In this document: positions 8,300 to 17,604 of the stretch, piece by piece
Layout: every line of letters starts with the position of its first letter
How positions within the stretch are numbered: position 1 is the first letter of the stretch
Assembly: GCF_900113695.1 (NCBI RefSeq)
Contig: NZ_FOQH01000005.1
Span: 434,001-498,000, forward strand
Direction of reading: 5' to 3'
DNA from: Albimonas pacifica
GTDB lineage: Bacteria > Pseudomonadota > Alphaproteobacteria > Rhodobacterales > Rhodobacteraceae
DNA: 64,000 bases
The notes under the pieces: model-generated
What the model was told of the DNA's origin: nothing
The model's input: only the letters and a program-made list of their open reading frames with translations
Databases searched by the model: none
Translations under genes and position numbers: made by a program

Positions 8300-9484
8300 A
8301 TGTCCGCAACCCCCGCCCTGGTGATCGGCGCCGGCCCCGCCGGCCTGATGGCGGCCGAGGTCCTCTCGGCCCGCGGCCACGCCGTGACCGTGGCCGAGGC
8401 GATGCCCTCGCCCGCGCGCAAGTTCCTGATGGCCGGCCGCTCCGGCCTCAACATCACCCGCACGCCCGCGCCCGGGTTCTGCGAGGCCTATGGCGAGGCC
8501 GCCCCCTGGCTCGCCCCGATGGTCGCGGCCTTCGGCCCCGCCGAGATCCGCGCCTGGGCGGAGGGGCTGGGGCAGGAGACCTTCGCCGGCTCCACCGGCC
8601 GGGTGTTCCCCAGGGCGATGAAGGCCTCGCCCCTGCTGCGCGCCTGGCTGGCGCGGCTGGAGGGGCAGGGCGCGGCGCTGCGCCGCCGCTGGCGCTGGAC
8701 GGGGTGGCAGGGCGAGGCGCTGCGTTTCGACACGCCCGAGGGCCCGCGGCTCGAGACCCCGGCGGCGACGATCCTGGCGCTCGGGGGGGCGAGCTGGGCG
8801 CGGCTCGGCTCGGACGGGGGCTGGGCGAGCCTGCTCGCCGCCCGCGGGGTCGCGCTCGCCCCGTTCCGCCCCGCGAACGTCGGCCTCGCGGTCGACTGGT
8901 CCCCGGCGATGGCCCCCCGCTTCGGCGAGCCGGTGAAGGCGGCGGCGCTGCGCGCGGGCCCGCTGGTCAGCCGCGGCGAGTTCGTGATCTCCGCCCGTGG
9001 GCTGGAGGGGGGCGGGATCTACGCCGTCTCGGCCGCGGTGCGCGACGGCGCGCCCCTGGTCATCGACCTGCTGCCGGACCTGAGCGAGGCCGAGGCCGCC
9101 GCCCGCCTCGCGCGCGCCCGCCGCGGCGAGTCGCTCGCCAACCGCCTGCGCAAGGCGCTGCGCCTCGACCCCGCCCGCCGGGCGCTGGCGATGGAGTTCG
9201 CCCGTCCCGCGCCGGAGGCGCCCGCCGCGCTCGCCGCCCGCCTCAAGGCCCTTCCGGTCGCCCATGCCGGGCTGCGGCCGATGGACGAGGCGATCTCGAC
9301 CGCCGGCGGCGTGAGCCGCGCGGCGCTGGACGAGGGGCTGATGCTGCGCGCGGTCCCCGGCGTCCACTGCGCGGGCGAGATGCTGGACTGGGAGGCGCCC
9401 ACCGGCGGCTGGCTGCTGACCGCCTGCCTCGCCACCGGCCGCCACGCGGGCCTCGCCGCCGCGGCGCGGCTGGAGGGGGGCTGA
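8300..9484 (+). CDS. FAD-dependent oxidoreductase of the HI0933/TIGR03862 type
   Basis: This 394-aa flavoprotein begins with a Rossmann FAD motif, VIGAGPAGLMAAE at residues 8-20. AGRSGLNITRT follows, a hallmark of the HI0933-like (BaiN-related) family. The C-terminal STAGGVSRAALDEGLMLR and HCAGEMLDWEAPTGGW are the flavin-contacting signatures of the same family. The substrate is unknown for the family as a whole. The ATG at 8300 is the only start that preserves the FAD motif near the N-terminus. It is divergent from the thiolase (203 bp apart) and convergent, six bases apart, with the CTERM-protein gene. Confidence 0.88.
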   Translation: MSATPALVIGAGPAGLMAAEVLSARGHAVTVAEAMPSPARKFLMAGRSGLNITRTPAPGFCEAYGEAAPWLAPMVAAFGPAEIRAWAEGLGQETFAGSTGRVFPRAMKASPLLRAWLARLEGQGAALRRRWRWTGWQGEALRFDTPEGPRLETPAATILALGGASWARLGSDGGWASLLAARGVALAPFRPANVGLAVDWSPAMAPRFGEPVKAAALRAGPLVSRGEFVISARGLEGGGIYAVSAAVRDGAPLVIDLLPDLSEAEAAARLARARRGESLANRLRKALRLDPARRALAMEFARPAPEAPAALAARLKALPVAHAGLRPMDEAISTAGGVSRAALDEGLMLRAVPGVHCAGEMLDWEAPTGGWLLTACLATGRHAGLAAAARLEGG

Positions 9485-9490
9485 GGGCGC

Positions 9491-10123
9491 TCAGCCCCGC
9501 CGGCGGATCAGCCCCAGCGCGCCCAGGCCCGCCGCCAGCAGCGCCAGCGCGCCGGGCAGGGGGGTGGCGACGATCGAGTCGACGTCGACTTGCTGGTACT
9601 TCAGCTCCGGCGCCGGCGGGCCGCCGTTGGCGGGCGCGAAGAAGGCGATGTCGACCAGCACCCGCCCCGACCCCTCGTCCAGCGCGCCCGCGACGTCGAG
9701 CAGGGTGAGCTGGTCGGGCAGCGGGAACACGAACGGGTCGTAGTCCAGCACGATGTCGCCGAGGTTGTTGTCGAAGCTCGTCAGCGCCAGGTGACGCTCC
9801 CCCGGCGGCAGGCCCAGCACGAAGGAGAAGGCGAGATCGGCGAGCGCCCGCGCGGTGTTGGCCAGCGGCTGCACCACGCCGCCCACGATCGCCTCGTCCT
9901 CGCCCTGCACCCCGCCCGAGGTCCCGTAGGTGGTGAACTTCAGATAGCTCAGGTCCGCCGCCGTGACGGTCCCCGAGGCGACCGAGGTCTCCCAGTCGAT
10001 CTGCAGGTAGAGGTAGTCGGGGTTCGGCGCGACCGGCGTCACGTAGGTGGCGAAGGCCGAGGCGGAGGCCGCCGGCAGCGCCAGCGCCGCGGCCAGAAGC
10101 AGGGAGGAGGGACGCAGGAACAT
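9491..10123 (-). CDS. secreted protein with VPLPA/PEP-CTERM-type sorting signal
   Basis: This 210-aa exported protein has a Sec signal peptide (about residues 1-23, SLLLAAALALPAASASA). Its tail carries LPGALALLAAGLGALGLIRRR: a short Pro motif, a hydrophobic helix and terminal arginines. This is the layout of VPLPA-CTERM/PEP-CTERM proteins, which are processed by an exosortase and delivered to the surface or to exopolysaccharide. The middle is rich in Asp, Leu and beta-type segments and matches nothing I recognise. No exosortase is visible in the window. The stop lies six bases from the convergent flavoprotein stop. Confidence 0.8.
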   Translation of the reverse strand: MFLRPSSLLLAAALALPAASASAFATYVTPVAPNPDYLYLQIDWETSVASGTVTAADLSYLKFTTYGTSGGVQGEDEAIVGGVVQPLANTARALADLAFSFVLGLPPGERHLALTSFDNNLGDIVLDYDPFVFPLPDQLTLLDVAGALDEGSGRVLVDIAFFAPANGGPPAPELKYQQVDVDSIVATPLPGALALLAAGLGALGLIRRRG

Positions 10124-10336
10124 GGACTTGCGCTCACGACTTGCGCGCGCCGGGCGGGCGCGCGGAGACGACCGGCGGACCGACGCCGGGCCCCCCGACG
10201 CAGGCTCCAGCGTCGTTCATTTCGATTAAGAGATCAGCGGACAGAAGGTCGCATCGCGGCGCCGCCCAATGGGCGCCCGCCTGACCTGAGCCCGGCGGAG
10301 GCGGGGCGCCCGGGGCGGGCGCGCTCCGGGCGGCGG

Positions 10337-12223
10337 TCAGGCCGCCCGGCGCATCTTGCCCCGGCGCGCGGCCTTGCCGAGCGCCATCGGGTCGGTGTCG
10401 AAGAGCGCGGCCAGCTGCTCGGTCATCGCGCCGGCGAGCTGGTCGACGTCGGTGATCGTCACCGCGCGGTCGTAGTAGCGGGTCACGTCGTGGCCGATGC
10501 CGATGGCCAGCAGCTCGACCTGCTTCTTGCGCTCGATCATCGCGATCACGTCGCGCAGGTGCTTCTCGAGGTAGTTCGAGGCGTTGACCGACAGGGTGGA
10601 ATCGTCCACCGGCGCGCCGTCGGAGATCACCATCAGGATCCGCCGCTGCTCGGGGCGTTTCTCCAGCCGGCGGTGCGCCCATTCCAGCGCCTCGCCGTCG
10701 ATGTTCTCCTTCAGGAGCCCCTCTTTCATCATCAGGCCAAGAGAGTCCCGCACCCGGCGCCATGGCGCGTCGGCGGGCTTGTAGATGATGTGGCGCAGGT
10801 CGTTGAGCCGGCCCGGCGCCTGCGGACGGCCGGCCTGGAGCCACTGCTCCCGGCTCTGCCCGCCCTTCCAGGCGCGGGTGGTGAAGCCCAGCACCTCGAC
10901 CTTCACCGCGCAGCGCTCCAGCGTGCGGGCGAGGATGTCGGCGCAGATCGCGGCGATCGAGATCGGGCGGCCGCGCATCGAGCCCGAGTTGTCGATCAGC
11001 AGCGTCACCACGGTGTCGCGGAACTTGGCGTCCTTCTCGACCTTGAAGCTCAGCGGCGTCGTGGGGTTCGCCACCACGCGCGCGAGACGGGCGGCGTCGA
11101 GCACGCCCTCCTCCTTGTCGAACTCCCAGCTCCGGTTCTGCTGGGCCTGCAGCCGGCGCTGGAGCTTGTTGGCGAGCCGGCTGACGGCGCCCTTCAGCGG
11201 CTCGAGCTGCTGGTCGAGATAGGCGCGCAGCCGCTCCAGCTCCTCCGGCTCGGCCAGTTCCGTGGCGACCACTTCCTCGTCGTTGGCCGACGAGAAGACC
11301 TTGTAGGCCGGGTCGGCCTCGGAGGCGGAGGGCGCGCGCGGGGGGCTGTCGGGCGGGTCGCCCTCGTCCTCGGCCGCGTCGTCGGAGAGGTCGGCGTTCT
11401 CGTCCTCGTCGAGCTGCGCCTGGGCGGCGGTGCTGTCGGGCGCCTCGGAGGACTGGTCGTCGGGGGCGTAGTCCTGCTGGTCGTCGCCTTCCTCGTCGCC
11501 GCCCTCGTCGGTGTCGGGCTCGGCCTCCTCGCCCTCCTCCTGGTTCTCGTCGTCCTGCTCGTCGGGCTCGTCGGGGTCCTCGCCGAGCTGCTCGCCATAG
11601 CCGAGCTGGTCGATCACCTGGCGGGCGATCTTGGCGAAGGCGGTCTGGTCGTCGAGGCTGTCGGAGGCCGCGGTCAGGCTCTCGACCGACTGCTGCTCGA
11701 GGAAGCCGCGCCACAGGCCCAGCACGTTCTCGGCGCCCGCCGGCAGGGGGCGGCCGGTCGCCATCTGGCGCAGCATGTAGCCGGCGGCCTCGGCCAGCGG
11801 CGCCTTGGCGGGATCGGTGATCTCGGAATAGCCCATCTTGCGCGCCGTCTCGGCCATGCGCGCATCGAGGTTCTGGGCGACGCCGGGCATCGCCTTGGCG
11901 CCGATCGCCTCGCAGCGCGCGGTCTCCATCGCCTCGAACAGCGCGCGCGCCATGTCGCCCTGGGGCAGGTAGCGGTTGTGGACGGCGTCGTCATGGAAGC
12001 GCATCCGCAGGGCGTAGGCGTCGCCGGCCCCGCGGGCGGCGATCACCTCCTCGCGGCTCATGCGGCGCGAGACCTGGGGCAGGCGCAGGCTGTCGTTGGT
12101 CATGCCCGGCGGGTCGACCGAGAAGCTGACCTGCAGGTCGCGGTCGCCCGCCATGGCGCGGGTCGCCTCGGCCAGCGCCTTCTTGAACGGATCTGCGGGG
12201 TTGTCGCGGTCGTTCGCGGCCAT
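10337..12223 (-). CDS. cobT: cobaltochelatase subunit CobT
   Basis: This 628-aa protein is the CobT subunit of the aerobic ATP-dependent cobaltochelatase (CobN-CobS-CobT) that inserts Co2+ into hydrogenobyrinic acid a,c-diamide. A helical N-terminal region of about 210 residues is followed by a very acidic linker (about residues 210-305, runs of Asp/Glu such as [17 protein letters not shown]). The C-terminal von Willebrand A domain has the MIDAS motif [11 protein letters not shown] near residue 412. AGGAGG lies nine bases before the ATG. It is 128 bp downstream of cobS on the same strand, and both act as the AAA+ motor of the complex. CobN is not in this window. Confidence 0.96.
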   Translation of the reverse strand: MAANDRDNPADPFKKALAEATRAMAGDRDLQVSFSVDPPGMTNDSLRLPQVSRRMSREEVIAARGAGDAYALRMRFHDDAVHNRYLPQGDMARALFEAMETARCEAIGAKAMPGVAQNLDARMAETARKMGYSEITDPAKAPLAEAAGYMLRQMATGRPLPAGAENVLGLWRGFLEQQSVESLTAASDSLDDQTAFAKIARQVIDQLGYGEQLGEDPDEPDEQDDENQEEGEEAEPDTDEGGDEEGDDQQDYAPDDQSSEAPDSTAAQAQLDEDENADLSDDAAEDEGDPPDSPPRAPSASEADPAYKVFSSANDEEVVATELAEPEELERLRAYLDQQLEPLKGAVSRLANKLQRRLQAQQNRSWEFDKEEGVLDAARLARVVANPTTPLSFKVEKDAKFRDTVVTLLIDNSGSMRGRPISIAAICADILARTLERCAVKVEVLGFTTRAWKGGQSREQWLQAGRPQAPGRLNDLRHIIYKPADAPWRRVRDSLGLMMKEGLLKENIDGEALEWAHRRLEKRPEQRRILMVISDGAPVDDSTLSVNASNYLEKHLRDVIAMIERKKQVELLAIGIGHDVTRYYDRAVTITDVDQLAGAMTEQLAALFDTDPMALGKAARRGKMRRAA

Positions 12224-12351
12224 GAAATGCGCCTCCTGGACCCGCGCCGCCGTCGAACCGGGGCCGGGTCCCGTGATCCGCCCTTGCGCTCAGGCGAGGC
12301 GGAACGTGGGGAAGACCGGCCCGAGGGCCGGCCCGGCGGTCGGGCGGGCGA

Positions 12352-13341
12352 TCAGCCCAGCGCGACCGAAGCGGCGCTTTCCGGAAGCTCCTTGCCGAAG
12401 CAGCGCTGGTAGAACTCGGCGACCGTCTGGCGCTCGAGCTCGTCGCACTTGTTGAGGAAGGTCAGCCGGAAGGCGAATCCGATGTCGCCGCCGAAGATGC
12501 GCGCGTTCTCGGCCCAGGCCAGCACCGTGCGCGGCGACATCACGGTCGAGAGATCGCCGTTCATGAAGGCCGAGCGGGTCAGGTCGGCCACCGTCACCAT
12601 CCGCGAGATCGTGGTGCGGCCCTCGGCGGTGTCGTAGTCCTTGTTCTTCGCCAGCACGATGCCGCACTCGGCGTCGTGGGGCAGGTAGTTCAGCGTCACC
12701 ACCATCGACCAGCGGTCCATCTGGCCCTGGTTGATCTGCTGGGTGCCGTGGTAGAGGCCGGTCGTGTCGCCCAGGCCCACCGTGTTCGCGGTCGCGAACA
12801 GGCGGAAATAGGGGTGCGGGTGGATGACCTCGTTCTGGTCCAGAAGGGTCAGCTTGCCGTCCACCTCCAGCACGCGCTGGATCACGAACATCACGTCCGG
12901 GCGGCCGGCGTCGTATTCGTCGAAGACGATGGCGACGTTGTTCTTCAGCGCCCAGGGCAGGATGCCCTCATGGAACTCGGTGACCTGCTTGCCGTCGCGG
13001 ATCTTGATCGCGTCCTTGCCGATCAGGTCGATGCGGGAGATGTGGCTGTCGAGGTTCACGCGCACGCAGGGCCAGTTCAGGCGGGCGGCGACCTGCTCGA
13101 TGTGAGTCGACTTGCCGGTGCCGTGATAGCCCTGGATCATCACGCGGCGGTTGTGGGCGAAGCCCGCCAGGATCGCCATCGTGGTGTCGCGGTCGAACTG
13201 GTAGGTGGGGTCCATCGTCGGCACGCGGTCGTTGGCCTCGGCGAAGCCTTTGACAGTCATGTCGGAATCGATGCCGAAGACCTCGCGCACCGAAATGTCT
13301 TTGGTGGGGGTCATCGCATCGGGGGTCGCGCCGTCGGCCAT
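12352..13341 (-). CDS. cobS: cobaltochelatase subunit CobS
   Basis: This 329-aa AAA+ ATPase subunit works with CobT to drive cobalt insertion by CobN. Walker A is GYHGTGKST at about residues 71-79 and Walker B is [11 protein letters not shown] near residue 138, followed by the [11 protein letters not shown] sensor region. The frame is open upstream to 13419, but the ATG at 13341 gives the normal CobS length and the common N-terminus ([20 protein letters not shown] follows). An in-frame ATG at 13308 is a second possibility. The gene precedes cobT on the same strand. No cobalamin-riboswitch-like structure was recognised in the 239 bp before it. Confidence 0.96.
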   Translation of the reverse strand: MADGATPDAMTPTKDISVREVFGIDSDMTVKGFAEANDRVPTMDPTYQFDRDTTMAILAGFAHNRRVMIQGYHGTGKSTHIEQVAARLNWPCVRVNLDSHISRIDLIGKDAIKIRDGKQVTEFHEGILPWALKNNVAIVFDEYDAGRPDVMFVIQRVLEVDGKLTLLDQNEVIHPHPYFRLFATANTVGLGDTTGLYHGTQQINQGQMDRWSMVVTLNYLPHDAECGIVLAKNKDYDTAEGRTTISRMVTVADLTRSAFMNGDLSTVMSPRTVLAWAENARIFGGDIGFAFRLTFLNKCDELERQTVAEFYQRCFGKELPESAASVALG

Positions 13342-13580
13342 CGTATCGCTCGCTTTCCGCCGGTCCGGTCCGGCCTGTCCTTGCGGATGTTTCGTGCAGC
13401 ATATGATCCGCAGGCGCAAGGGCGCCAGCGGCGAGGCGCCGCGTCGGGCGCCCGGATCGCCGAAACCGCGGGCAGGGCGGCGCAGCGGCGCCCCGGGCGG
13501 GGCATGACGCGGCTCGGGGCCCGGGTTAAGAGACGCGTTAAGAAACCCTAACAGATCCCGGATCGAGTCTCGGAGCCGCC

Positions 13581-14300
13581 ATGTCCTGCCGCCGCCGCCT
13601 CGCCGCGTCGCTCTGCGCCGCGCTGGCCGTCGCCTCCGCCGCCTTCGCCGGCGATCCCGGCCGCATCGCGGGTCCCGCCGAGGTCACCGACGGCGACACG
13701 CTCAGGATCGCCGGCCAGCGCATCCGCCTGCTGGAGATCGACGCGCCCGAACGCGCGCAGACCTGTCTCGACGCCGCCGGCGCGCCCTGGCCCTGCGGCG
13801 AGGCCTCGACGCAGGCGCTCGCCGAACTGATCGACGGCGCGAAGGTGAGCTGCGCCTGGGAGGAGATCGACCGCTACGACCGCCCGCTCGCCCGCTGCGA
13901 GGCGCGGGGACGCGACCTCGGCCGGGCGATGATCGCGGCGGGCCAGGCGGTGATCTACCGCGGCCGCCCGGAGCTCTACGGCGACGTCGAAGCGCAGGCC
14001 AAGGCCGCGAAGCTCGGCATGTGGTCGGGCGACTTCGACACGCCCTGGGCGTTCCGCCGCAACGGCCCCTCGCCGAAGATCGCCAGGACCGGCGCCGCCC
14101 TCGACGCGGCGCTGGAGGCCGAGAAGGGCCCCGGCTCGCCCTGTCCGATCAAGGGCAACGTCTCGGGCAACGGGCGGATCTACCACATGCCGGGCCAGGC
14201 GGATTACCTGCGCACGAAGATCGACGAATCGAAGGGCGAGCGCTGGTTCTGCACCGAGCCCGAGGCCCGCGACGCCGGCTGGCGCCCCGCCGCCCGCTGA
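13581..14300 (+). CDS. secreted thermonuclease-family (SNase-like) protein
   Basis: This 239-aa protein has a signal peptide (residues 1-23, ending AAFAG). A staphylococcal-nuclease-like domain follows at about residues 30-150: [19 protein letters not shown], then [21 protein letters not shown] with the Arg and Glu/Asp catalytic positions. The C-terminal 50 residues ([18 protein letters not shown], then [17 protein letters not shown]) form a small Cys-containing module often attached to such exported nucleases. Activity on extracellular DNA or RNA is inferred. The gene is divergent from cobS. Structured repeat copy A begins 77 bp after its stop. Confidence 0.88.
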   Translation: MSCRRRLAASLCAALAVASAAFAGDPGRIAGPAEVTDGDTLRIAGQRIRLLEIDAPERAQTCLDAAGAPWPCGEASTQALAELIDGAKVSCAWEEIDRYDRPLARCEARGRDLGRAMIAAGQAVIYRGRPELYGDVEAQAKAAKLGMWSGDFDTPWAFRRNGPSPKIARTGAALDAALEAEKGPGSPCPIKGNVSGNGRIYHMPGQADYLRTKIDESKGERWFCTEPEARDAGWRPAAR

Positions 14301-14376
14301 GCCCGCCGCGCCGCCTTCCCAGAGGCGCCGCGCGGGAGGTCGCGCGCGGGGCGCGCCGCCGGCCACGCCCCGCAAA

Positions 14377-14647
14377 GCGCCTGTTCTCCGGAGCCGTCTC
14401 TCGCGGATGCCGCCCGGAGCGACTCGGCCCCCGGGGTCAAGGATCGCGAAGCGACCCGCGCTTGCGCGGGCTTGTCCTTGACCCCGGGGGCCGAGTCGCT
14501 CAGGCATCGCAAGCGAGAGACGGATCCGGGGAACAGGCGCGGGCTTGTTCTTGGGTGAGTCAGGAGCCCGCCGGAGGCTCCTGTCCCCGAAGGGTCTTCC
14601 AGTCCTCCCCCGAAAGCGCCCCCGCCAGGCCCGCCCGCAGGGCGCCC
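14377..14647 (+). repeat. structured intergenic repeat, copy A
   Basis: A 164-bp near-perfect inverted repeat at 14377-14540 has ends GCGCCTGTTCTCCGGA and TCCGGGGAACAGGCGC. It is followed by a conserved side block (GGGCTTGTTCTTGGGTGAGT, then a small hairpin with loop CGCCGGA) and a last conserved block, CCCGCCCGCAGGGCGCC. The centre is a nested hairpin, CCCGCGC-TT-GCGCGGG, flanked by TCAAGGATCGCGAAGCGA and CTTGTCCTTGA. Three further copies lie at 15931, 18191 and 21150. Compared with those, stem bases change on both arms together: GTCTCTCGC/GCGAGAGAC here replaces GTCCATCGC/GCGATGGAC elsewhere. It lies between the nuclease gene and the PLP-enzyme gene, and its side block points towards the latter. 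Confidence 0.85.
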
Positions 14648-14718
14648 ACGCGCCCGCTTCCCGCCCGCTCCCCGCTCGCGCTACACAGGCGCGTCGCCGA
14701 TCGATCCTGGAGTTCCCG

Positions 14719-15912
14719 ATGTCAGACCGCGCCCCGTCCGATCCCGCCCGCCGCCCGACGCCTCCGGCCTCGGTCTCCCGTCCGGTGGCGAGCCCGATCT
14801 GGCCCTCCGTGGTCTGGCGGGCGGAGGACGCGGACGCGCTCGACGCTCAGTACGAGGGCCGGACCCGCGGCTACGCCTACGCGCGCGAATCCCACCCCAA
14901 CGCCGAGATGCTGGCCGCGGCCATCGACGCGCTCGAGGGCGTGCCCGAGGCGGGGGGCGGCGGGCTGATGTTCGGCTCGGGGATGGGGGCGGTCTCGGCG
15001 GTGCTGCTGGGGCTGCTGAAATCCGGCGACCGGGTGATCGCCTCGAACCAGCTCTACGGGCGGACCCTGCGGATGATGACCCAGGACCTGCCGCGCTTCG
15101 GCATCGGGGTCGAGTTCATCGACCCCACCGACGCCGCCGCCTGGGCGACGGCCGCGAGGACCCCGGCGGCGATGATCTTCGCCGAGGTCGTCTCGAACCC
15201 CACGCTGCGCGTCGCCGACATGGAGGCGGCGCGCGCCGCGGCGCAGGCCTCCGGCGCCCTCTTCGTCGTCGACAACACGTTCACCACGCCCCGCGGCTGG
15301 CGGCCGTTCGAGCATGGCGCGGACGTCGTGCTGCATTCGGTCACCAAGCTGCTGGCCGGGCATTCCGACGCGACGCTGGGCTGGGTGGCGGCGCGGGATC
15401 CGGGGGTGCGCGAAAAGCTCTTCGCGGCCCAGGGCTCGATCGGCGCCACCGCCAGCCCCTTCGACTGCTGGCTGGCGGAGCGGGGCGTGCTCAGCTTCGG
15501 CCTGCGCTACGACCGGGCCGAGGCCAACGCCTCGGCGCTCGCCGACCACCTCGCGACCCTGCCGGGCGTCGAGGCCGCGATCTATCCCGGCCGCCCCGAC
15601 CACCCCGACCACAACCGGGCGGGGGCGCTGCTGCAGGGGCGCTTCGGGACCATGGTCGCCTTCCGCCTCGCCGGCGGCCGGGCCGCGGCCAACGCCTTCA
15701 TCCGCGCGGCCGAGCAGTTGCCCTTCGCGCCCTCGCTGGGCGACGTGCAGACGCTGCTCAGCCACCCGCCCTCCTCCTCCCATCGCGCGCTGACCGAGGA
15801 GGGGCGCCTGGCGCTGGGGATCACCCAGGGGTTCATCCGCGTCTCGGTCGGGATCGAGGAGATCGAGACGCTGAAGCGCGAGTTCTCGACGGCGGTCGCG
15901 GCGGCGGTCTGA
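14719..15912 (+). CDS. gamma-family PLP-dependent enzyme of Cys/Met metabolism
   Basis: This 397-aa protein belongs to the trans-sulfuration PLP family (cystathionine gamma-synthase/lyase, methionine gamma-lyase and relatives). LMFGSGMGAVSAVL starts the cofactor domain and NQLYGRTLRMM follows. VVDNTFTTPRGWRPFEHGAD precedes the PLP lysine in HSVTKLLAGHSDATLG, and the C-terminal RVSVGIEEIE arm is intact. The frame is open upstream, but the ATG at 14719 gives the usual length. The sequence does not separate synthase from lyase, and no sulfur-metabolism neighbours are present. Repeat copies A and B flank the gene on both sides. Confidence 0.87.
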   Translation: MSDRAPSDPARRPTPPASVSRPVASPIWPSVVWRAEDADALDAQYEGRTRGYAYARESHPNAEMLAAAIDALEGVPEAGGGGLMFGSGMGAVSAVLLGLLKSGDRVIASNQLYGRTLRMMTQDLPRFGIGVEFIDPTDAAAWATAARTPAAMIFAEVVSNPTLRVADMEAARAAAQASGALFVVDNTFTTPRGWRPFEHGADVVLHSVTKLLAGHSDATLGWVAARDPGVREKLFAAQGSIGATASPFDCWLAERGVLSFGLRYDRAEANASALADHLATLPGVEAAIYPGRPDHPDHNRAGALLQGRFGTMVAFRLAGGRAAANAFIRAAEQLPFAPSLGDVQTLLSHPPSSSHRALTEEGRLALGITQGFIRVSVGIEEIETLKREFSTAVAAAV

Positions 15913-15930
15913 AAGGGCGAGCGGTCTGCA

Positions 15931-16197
15931 GGCGCCCTGCGGGCGGGCTTGGCTGCGGGGCGCCTGTCGCGAGGCTGCGCGGGACTGGAGAGGGGGAGCC
16001 TCCGGCGGGCTCCCGACTCACCCAAGAACAAGCCCCGCGCCTGTTCTCCGGATCCGTCCATCGCGTCCGATGCCTGAGCGAGTCGCCCCCGGGGGTCAAG
16101 GACAAGCCCCCTTCGGGGGTCGCTGCGCGATCCTTGACCCCCGGGGGCGACTCGCTCTGATCGGCATCCGCGATGGACGGCTCCGGAGAACAGGCGC
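15931..16197 (-). repeat. structured intergenic repeat, copy B
   Basis: This copy is in the opposite orientation to copy A. It begins 19 bp after the PLP-enzyme stop with the conserved GGCGCCCTGCGGGCGGGCTT. The side hairpin follows (GGGAGCC with GGCTCCC), then the 161-bp inverted repeat at 16037-16197. The long stem is CGCCCCCGGGGG paired with CCCCCGGGGGCG and the apical hairpin is CCCCC-TT-(C)GGGGG. A C-G to G-C swap, GAGCGAGTCGC with GCGACTCGCTC, is compensated on both arms relative to the other copies. The inverted repeat ends 53 bp before the stop of the convergent J-domain gene. Confidence 0.85.
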
Positions 16198-16250
16198 TCT
16201 GCGGGGGCCGGCGGGCGTCGCGCGCGGGCGGCTGGACGGGGCGGCGGGGG

Positions 16251-16925
16251 TCAGGCGGGGAAGTTGCGGCTGGTCTTGATCTGCTCCCAGGCCCAGATGA
16301 CCTTCGAGAGGCGGTCCTCGGCGTCGCGGCTGCCGCCGTTCATGTCGGGGTGCAGGTCCTTGACCAGCGCCTTGTAGCGGGTGCGGATGGCGGCGCGCCC
16401 GGCCTCGTCCTCGACGCCCAGGATCTCCAGCGCCCGGCGCTCGTTCGCCGGCAGCAGCCGGCGCCTGGGGCGGGCGGGGGAGGTCTCCTGCGCCTTGCCG
16501 GGATTGATGGTGGCGTTCTCGCCCAGCACCTGGAACGGGTCGTTGTAGCCGAAGCGCCGCCAGGCCTGGCCCTCGGCATGGCCGTTGGCCGAGACCTGCG
16601 GCTTGCCGTCCTTGCCGATCCGCCAGGTCGGCCGGTCCCAGACGGTGGCGTGGCGCAGGTAGTCCTCGACCTCCTCGTCGGAGCGGTCGCGGAAGTAGTT
16701 CCAGGCGCGGTTGTACTCGCGCACATGCTCCAGGCAGAACCAGTGGAAGCTCTCCAGGTCGTCGGGCGAGCGCGGCGCGCGGTAGAGGCCCGGCCGGTCG
16801 CAGCCCTCGCACTCGCACTGGCGCTCGCCCCCCTCGAACGCGCCCGTATGCCCGCGCCGGCGGGCCCGGCGCGCCTTGTCGGCGGAGACGGAGACGTCGT
16901 AGTCGAGGAACGAGCGGCGCGTCAC
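16251..16925 (-). CDS. J-domain (DnaJ-like) co-chaperone with N-terminal Cys cluster
   Basis: This 224-aa protein has a J-domain at its C-terminal end (about residues 160-224). The Hsp70-activating HPD is in ALVKDLHPDMNGG. The N-terminal half holds a possible zinc site, CECEGCDRPG plus FCLEHVREYNR, followed by a conserved helical stretch. This layout is common in uncharacterised alphaproteobacterial J proteins. The GTG at 16925 is preferred because AGGAAG lies about eight bases upstream and it gives the typical start TRRSFLDYDVSVSADK. Translation from an ATG at 17225 would add residues that overlap the divergent bolA gene. The DnaK partner is not in the window. Confidence 0.85.
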   Translation of the reverse strand: MTRRSFLDYDVSVSADKARRARRRGHTGAFEGGERQCECEGCDRPGLYRAPRSPDDLESFHWFCLEHVREYNRAWNYFRDRSDEEVEDYLRHATVWDRPTWRIGKDGKPQVSANGHAEGQAWRRFGYNDPFQVLGENATINPGKAQETSPARPRRRLLPANERRALEILGVEDEAGRAAIRTRYKALVKDLHPDMNGGSRDAEDRLSKVIWAWEQIKTSRNFPA

Positions 16926-17016
16926 GCGGGTCTTCCTTTCGTTCGGCTTGCGGGTCGGTCGGCGACCCGACAGTCTAGCCCGCAGACGCCCGAGGAACAG
17001 CCGGAGGATGCCGACG

Positions 17017-17331
17017 ATGCGCGGGAACGACGCAGGAGAGCAGGCGGAGGGCGGGGCCGAGGGTCCCTGGGCCCGCCGCATGCGGGAGAAGCTGGTCGCC
17101 GAGTTCAACCCCAGCGAGCTGGCGATCGTGGACGAATCCGAGGGACACCGCGGACACGGCGGGTATCGCGAGGGCGGCGAGACCCATTTTCGCGTCCATG
17201 TGAGGTCAGCCGCGTTCGACGGCAAGAGTCGGGTGCAACGTCAACGCATGGTGATGAGCCTGCTGAAGCCGGAGATGGAGGCGCGGGTCCACGCGCTCTC
17301 GCTGTCGCTCGCCGGCGAGGCGGGCCCGTGA
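17017..17331 (+). CDS. BolA family protein
   Basis: This protein of about 104 aa has a class II KH-like BolA fold: MREKLVAEFNPSELAIVDESE, then HRGHGGYREGGETHFRVHV and the RMVMSLLKPEM helix. The histidine in GGETHFRVH and the HxxH-type loop are the usual ligands for a [2Fe-2S] cluster shared with a monothiol glutaredoxin. Partner glutaredoxin is not nearby. GGAGG at 17003-17007 suits the ATG at 17017; an in-frame ATG at 17008 is possible. It is divergent from the J-domain gene, as in many Rhodobacterales. Its stop overlaps the GTG of the small lipoprotein gene by four bases. Confidence 0.88.
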   Translation: MRGNDAGEQAEGGAEGPWARRMREKLVAEFNPSELAIVDESEGHRGHGGYREGGETHFRVHVRSAAFDGKSRVQRQRMVMSLLKPEMEARVHALSLSLAGEAGP

Positions 17332-17513
17332 CCCGGCTGCTGGCGCTCGCGGCGCTCGGCGCGCTCTCGGGCTGCGCGGTGGCGAGCGTGGCGGGGACGG
17401 TGGTCTCGACCACCGTCTCGGTCGCAGGGACCGCGGTCTCGACCACGGCCGACGTGGTGGGGTCGGGGGTGAGCGCCGTGGTGGGGGACGACGACGACGA
17501 GGACGAGGACTGA
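17328..17513 (+). CDS. small lipoprotein
   Basis: This 61-aa protein starts at a GTG that overlaps the bolA stop (GTGA). It has a lipoprotein signal, LAALGALSGCAV, with lipobox Cys at about residue 16. A repetitive Val/Thr/Ser/Ala segment (VAGTVVSTTVSVAGTAVSTT) and a fully acidic tail (DDDDEDED) follow. It is too short for ordinary gene calling and is embedded at the end of a much longer frame that is otherwise antisense noise. The translational overlap and clean lipobox make it credible. The function is unknown; an envelope-anchored, alternating Val/Thr segment may be membrane-active or structural. Confidence 0.68.
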   Translation: MTRLLALAALGALSGCAVASVAGTVVSTTVSVAGTAVSTTADVVGSGVSAVVGDDDDEDED

Positions 17514-17545
17514 GGCGCGCGCGGCGCCTCGGCCCGCAGCAGGAC

Positions 17546-17572
17546 GGGGCCGGCGAAGGGATCGCCGGCCCC
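17546..17572. terminator. bidirectional terminator-like hairpin
   Basis: An 11-bp perfect stem, GGGGCCGGCGA / TCGCCGGCCCC, with loop AGGGA lies between the converging lipoprotein gene and the DUF4177-like gene. Confidence 0.65.
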
Positions 17573-17604
17573 CTGCGTCCTCGGTCCTGTCCGGACGGGC
17601 CGGC

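Noticed and set aside
9590-12412. 940-codon open frame on the plus strand opposite cobT
   Set aside because: The amino-acid sequence mirrors the acidic CobT linker in another frame and has no family features; cobT is unambiguous.
13342-13580. cobalamin riboswitch upstream of cobS
   Set aside because: No B12-box-like conserved sequence or matching long fold was recognised in the 239-bp region.
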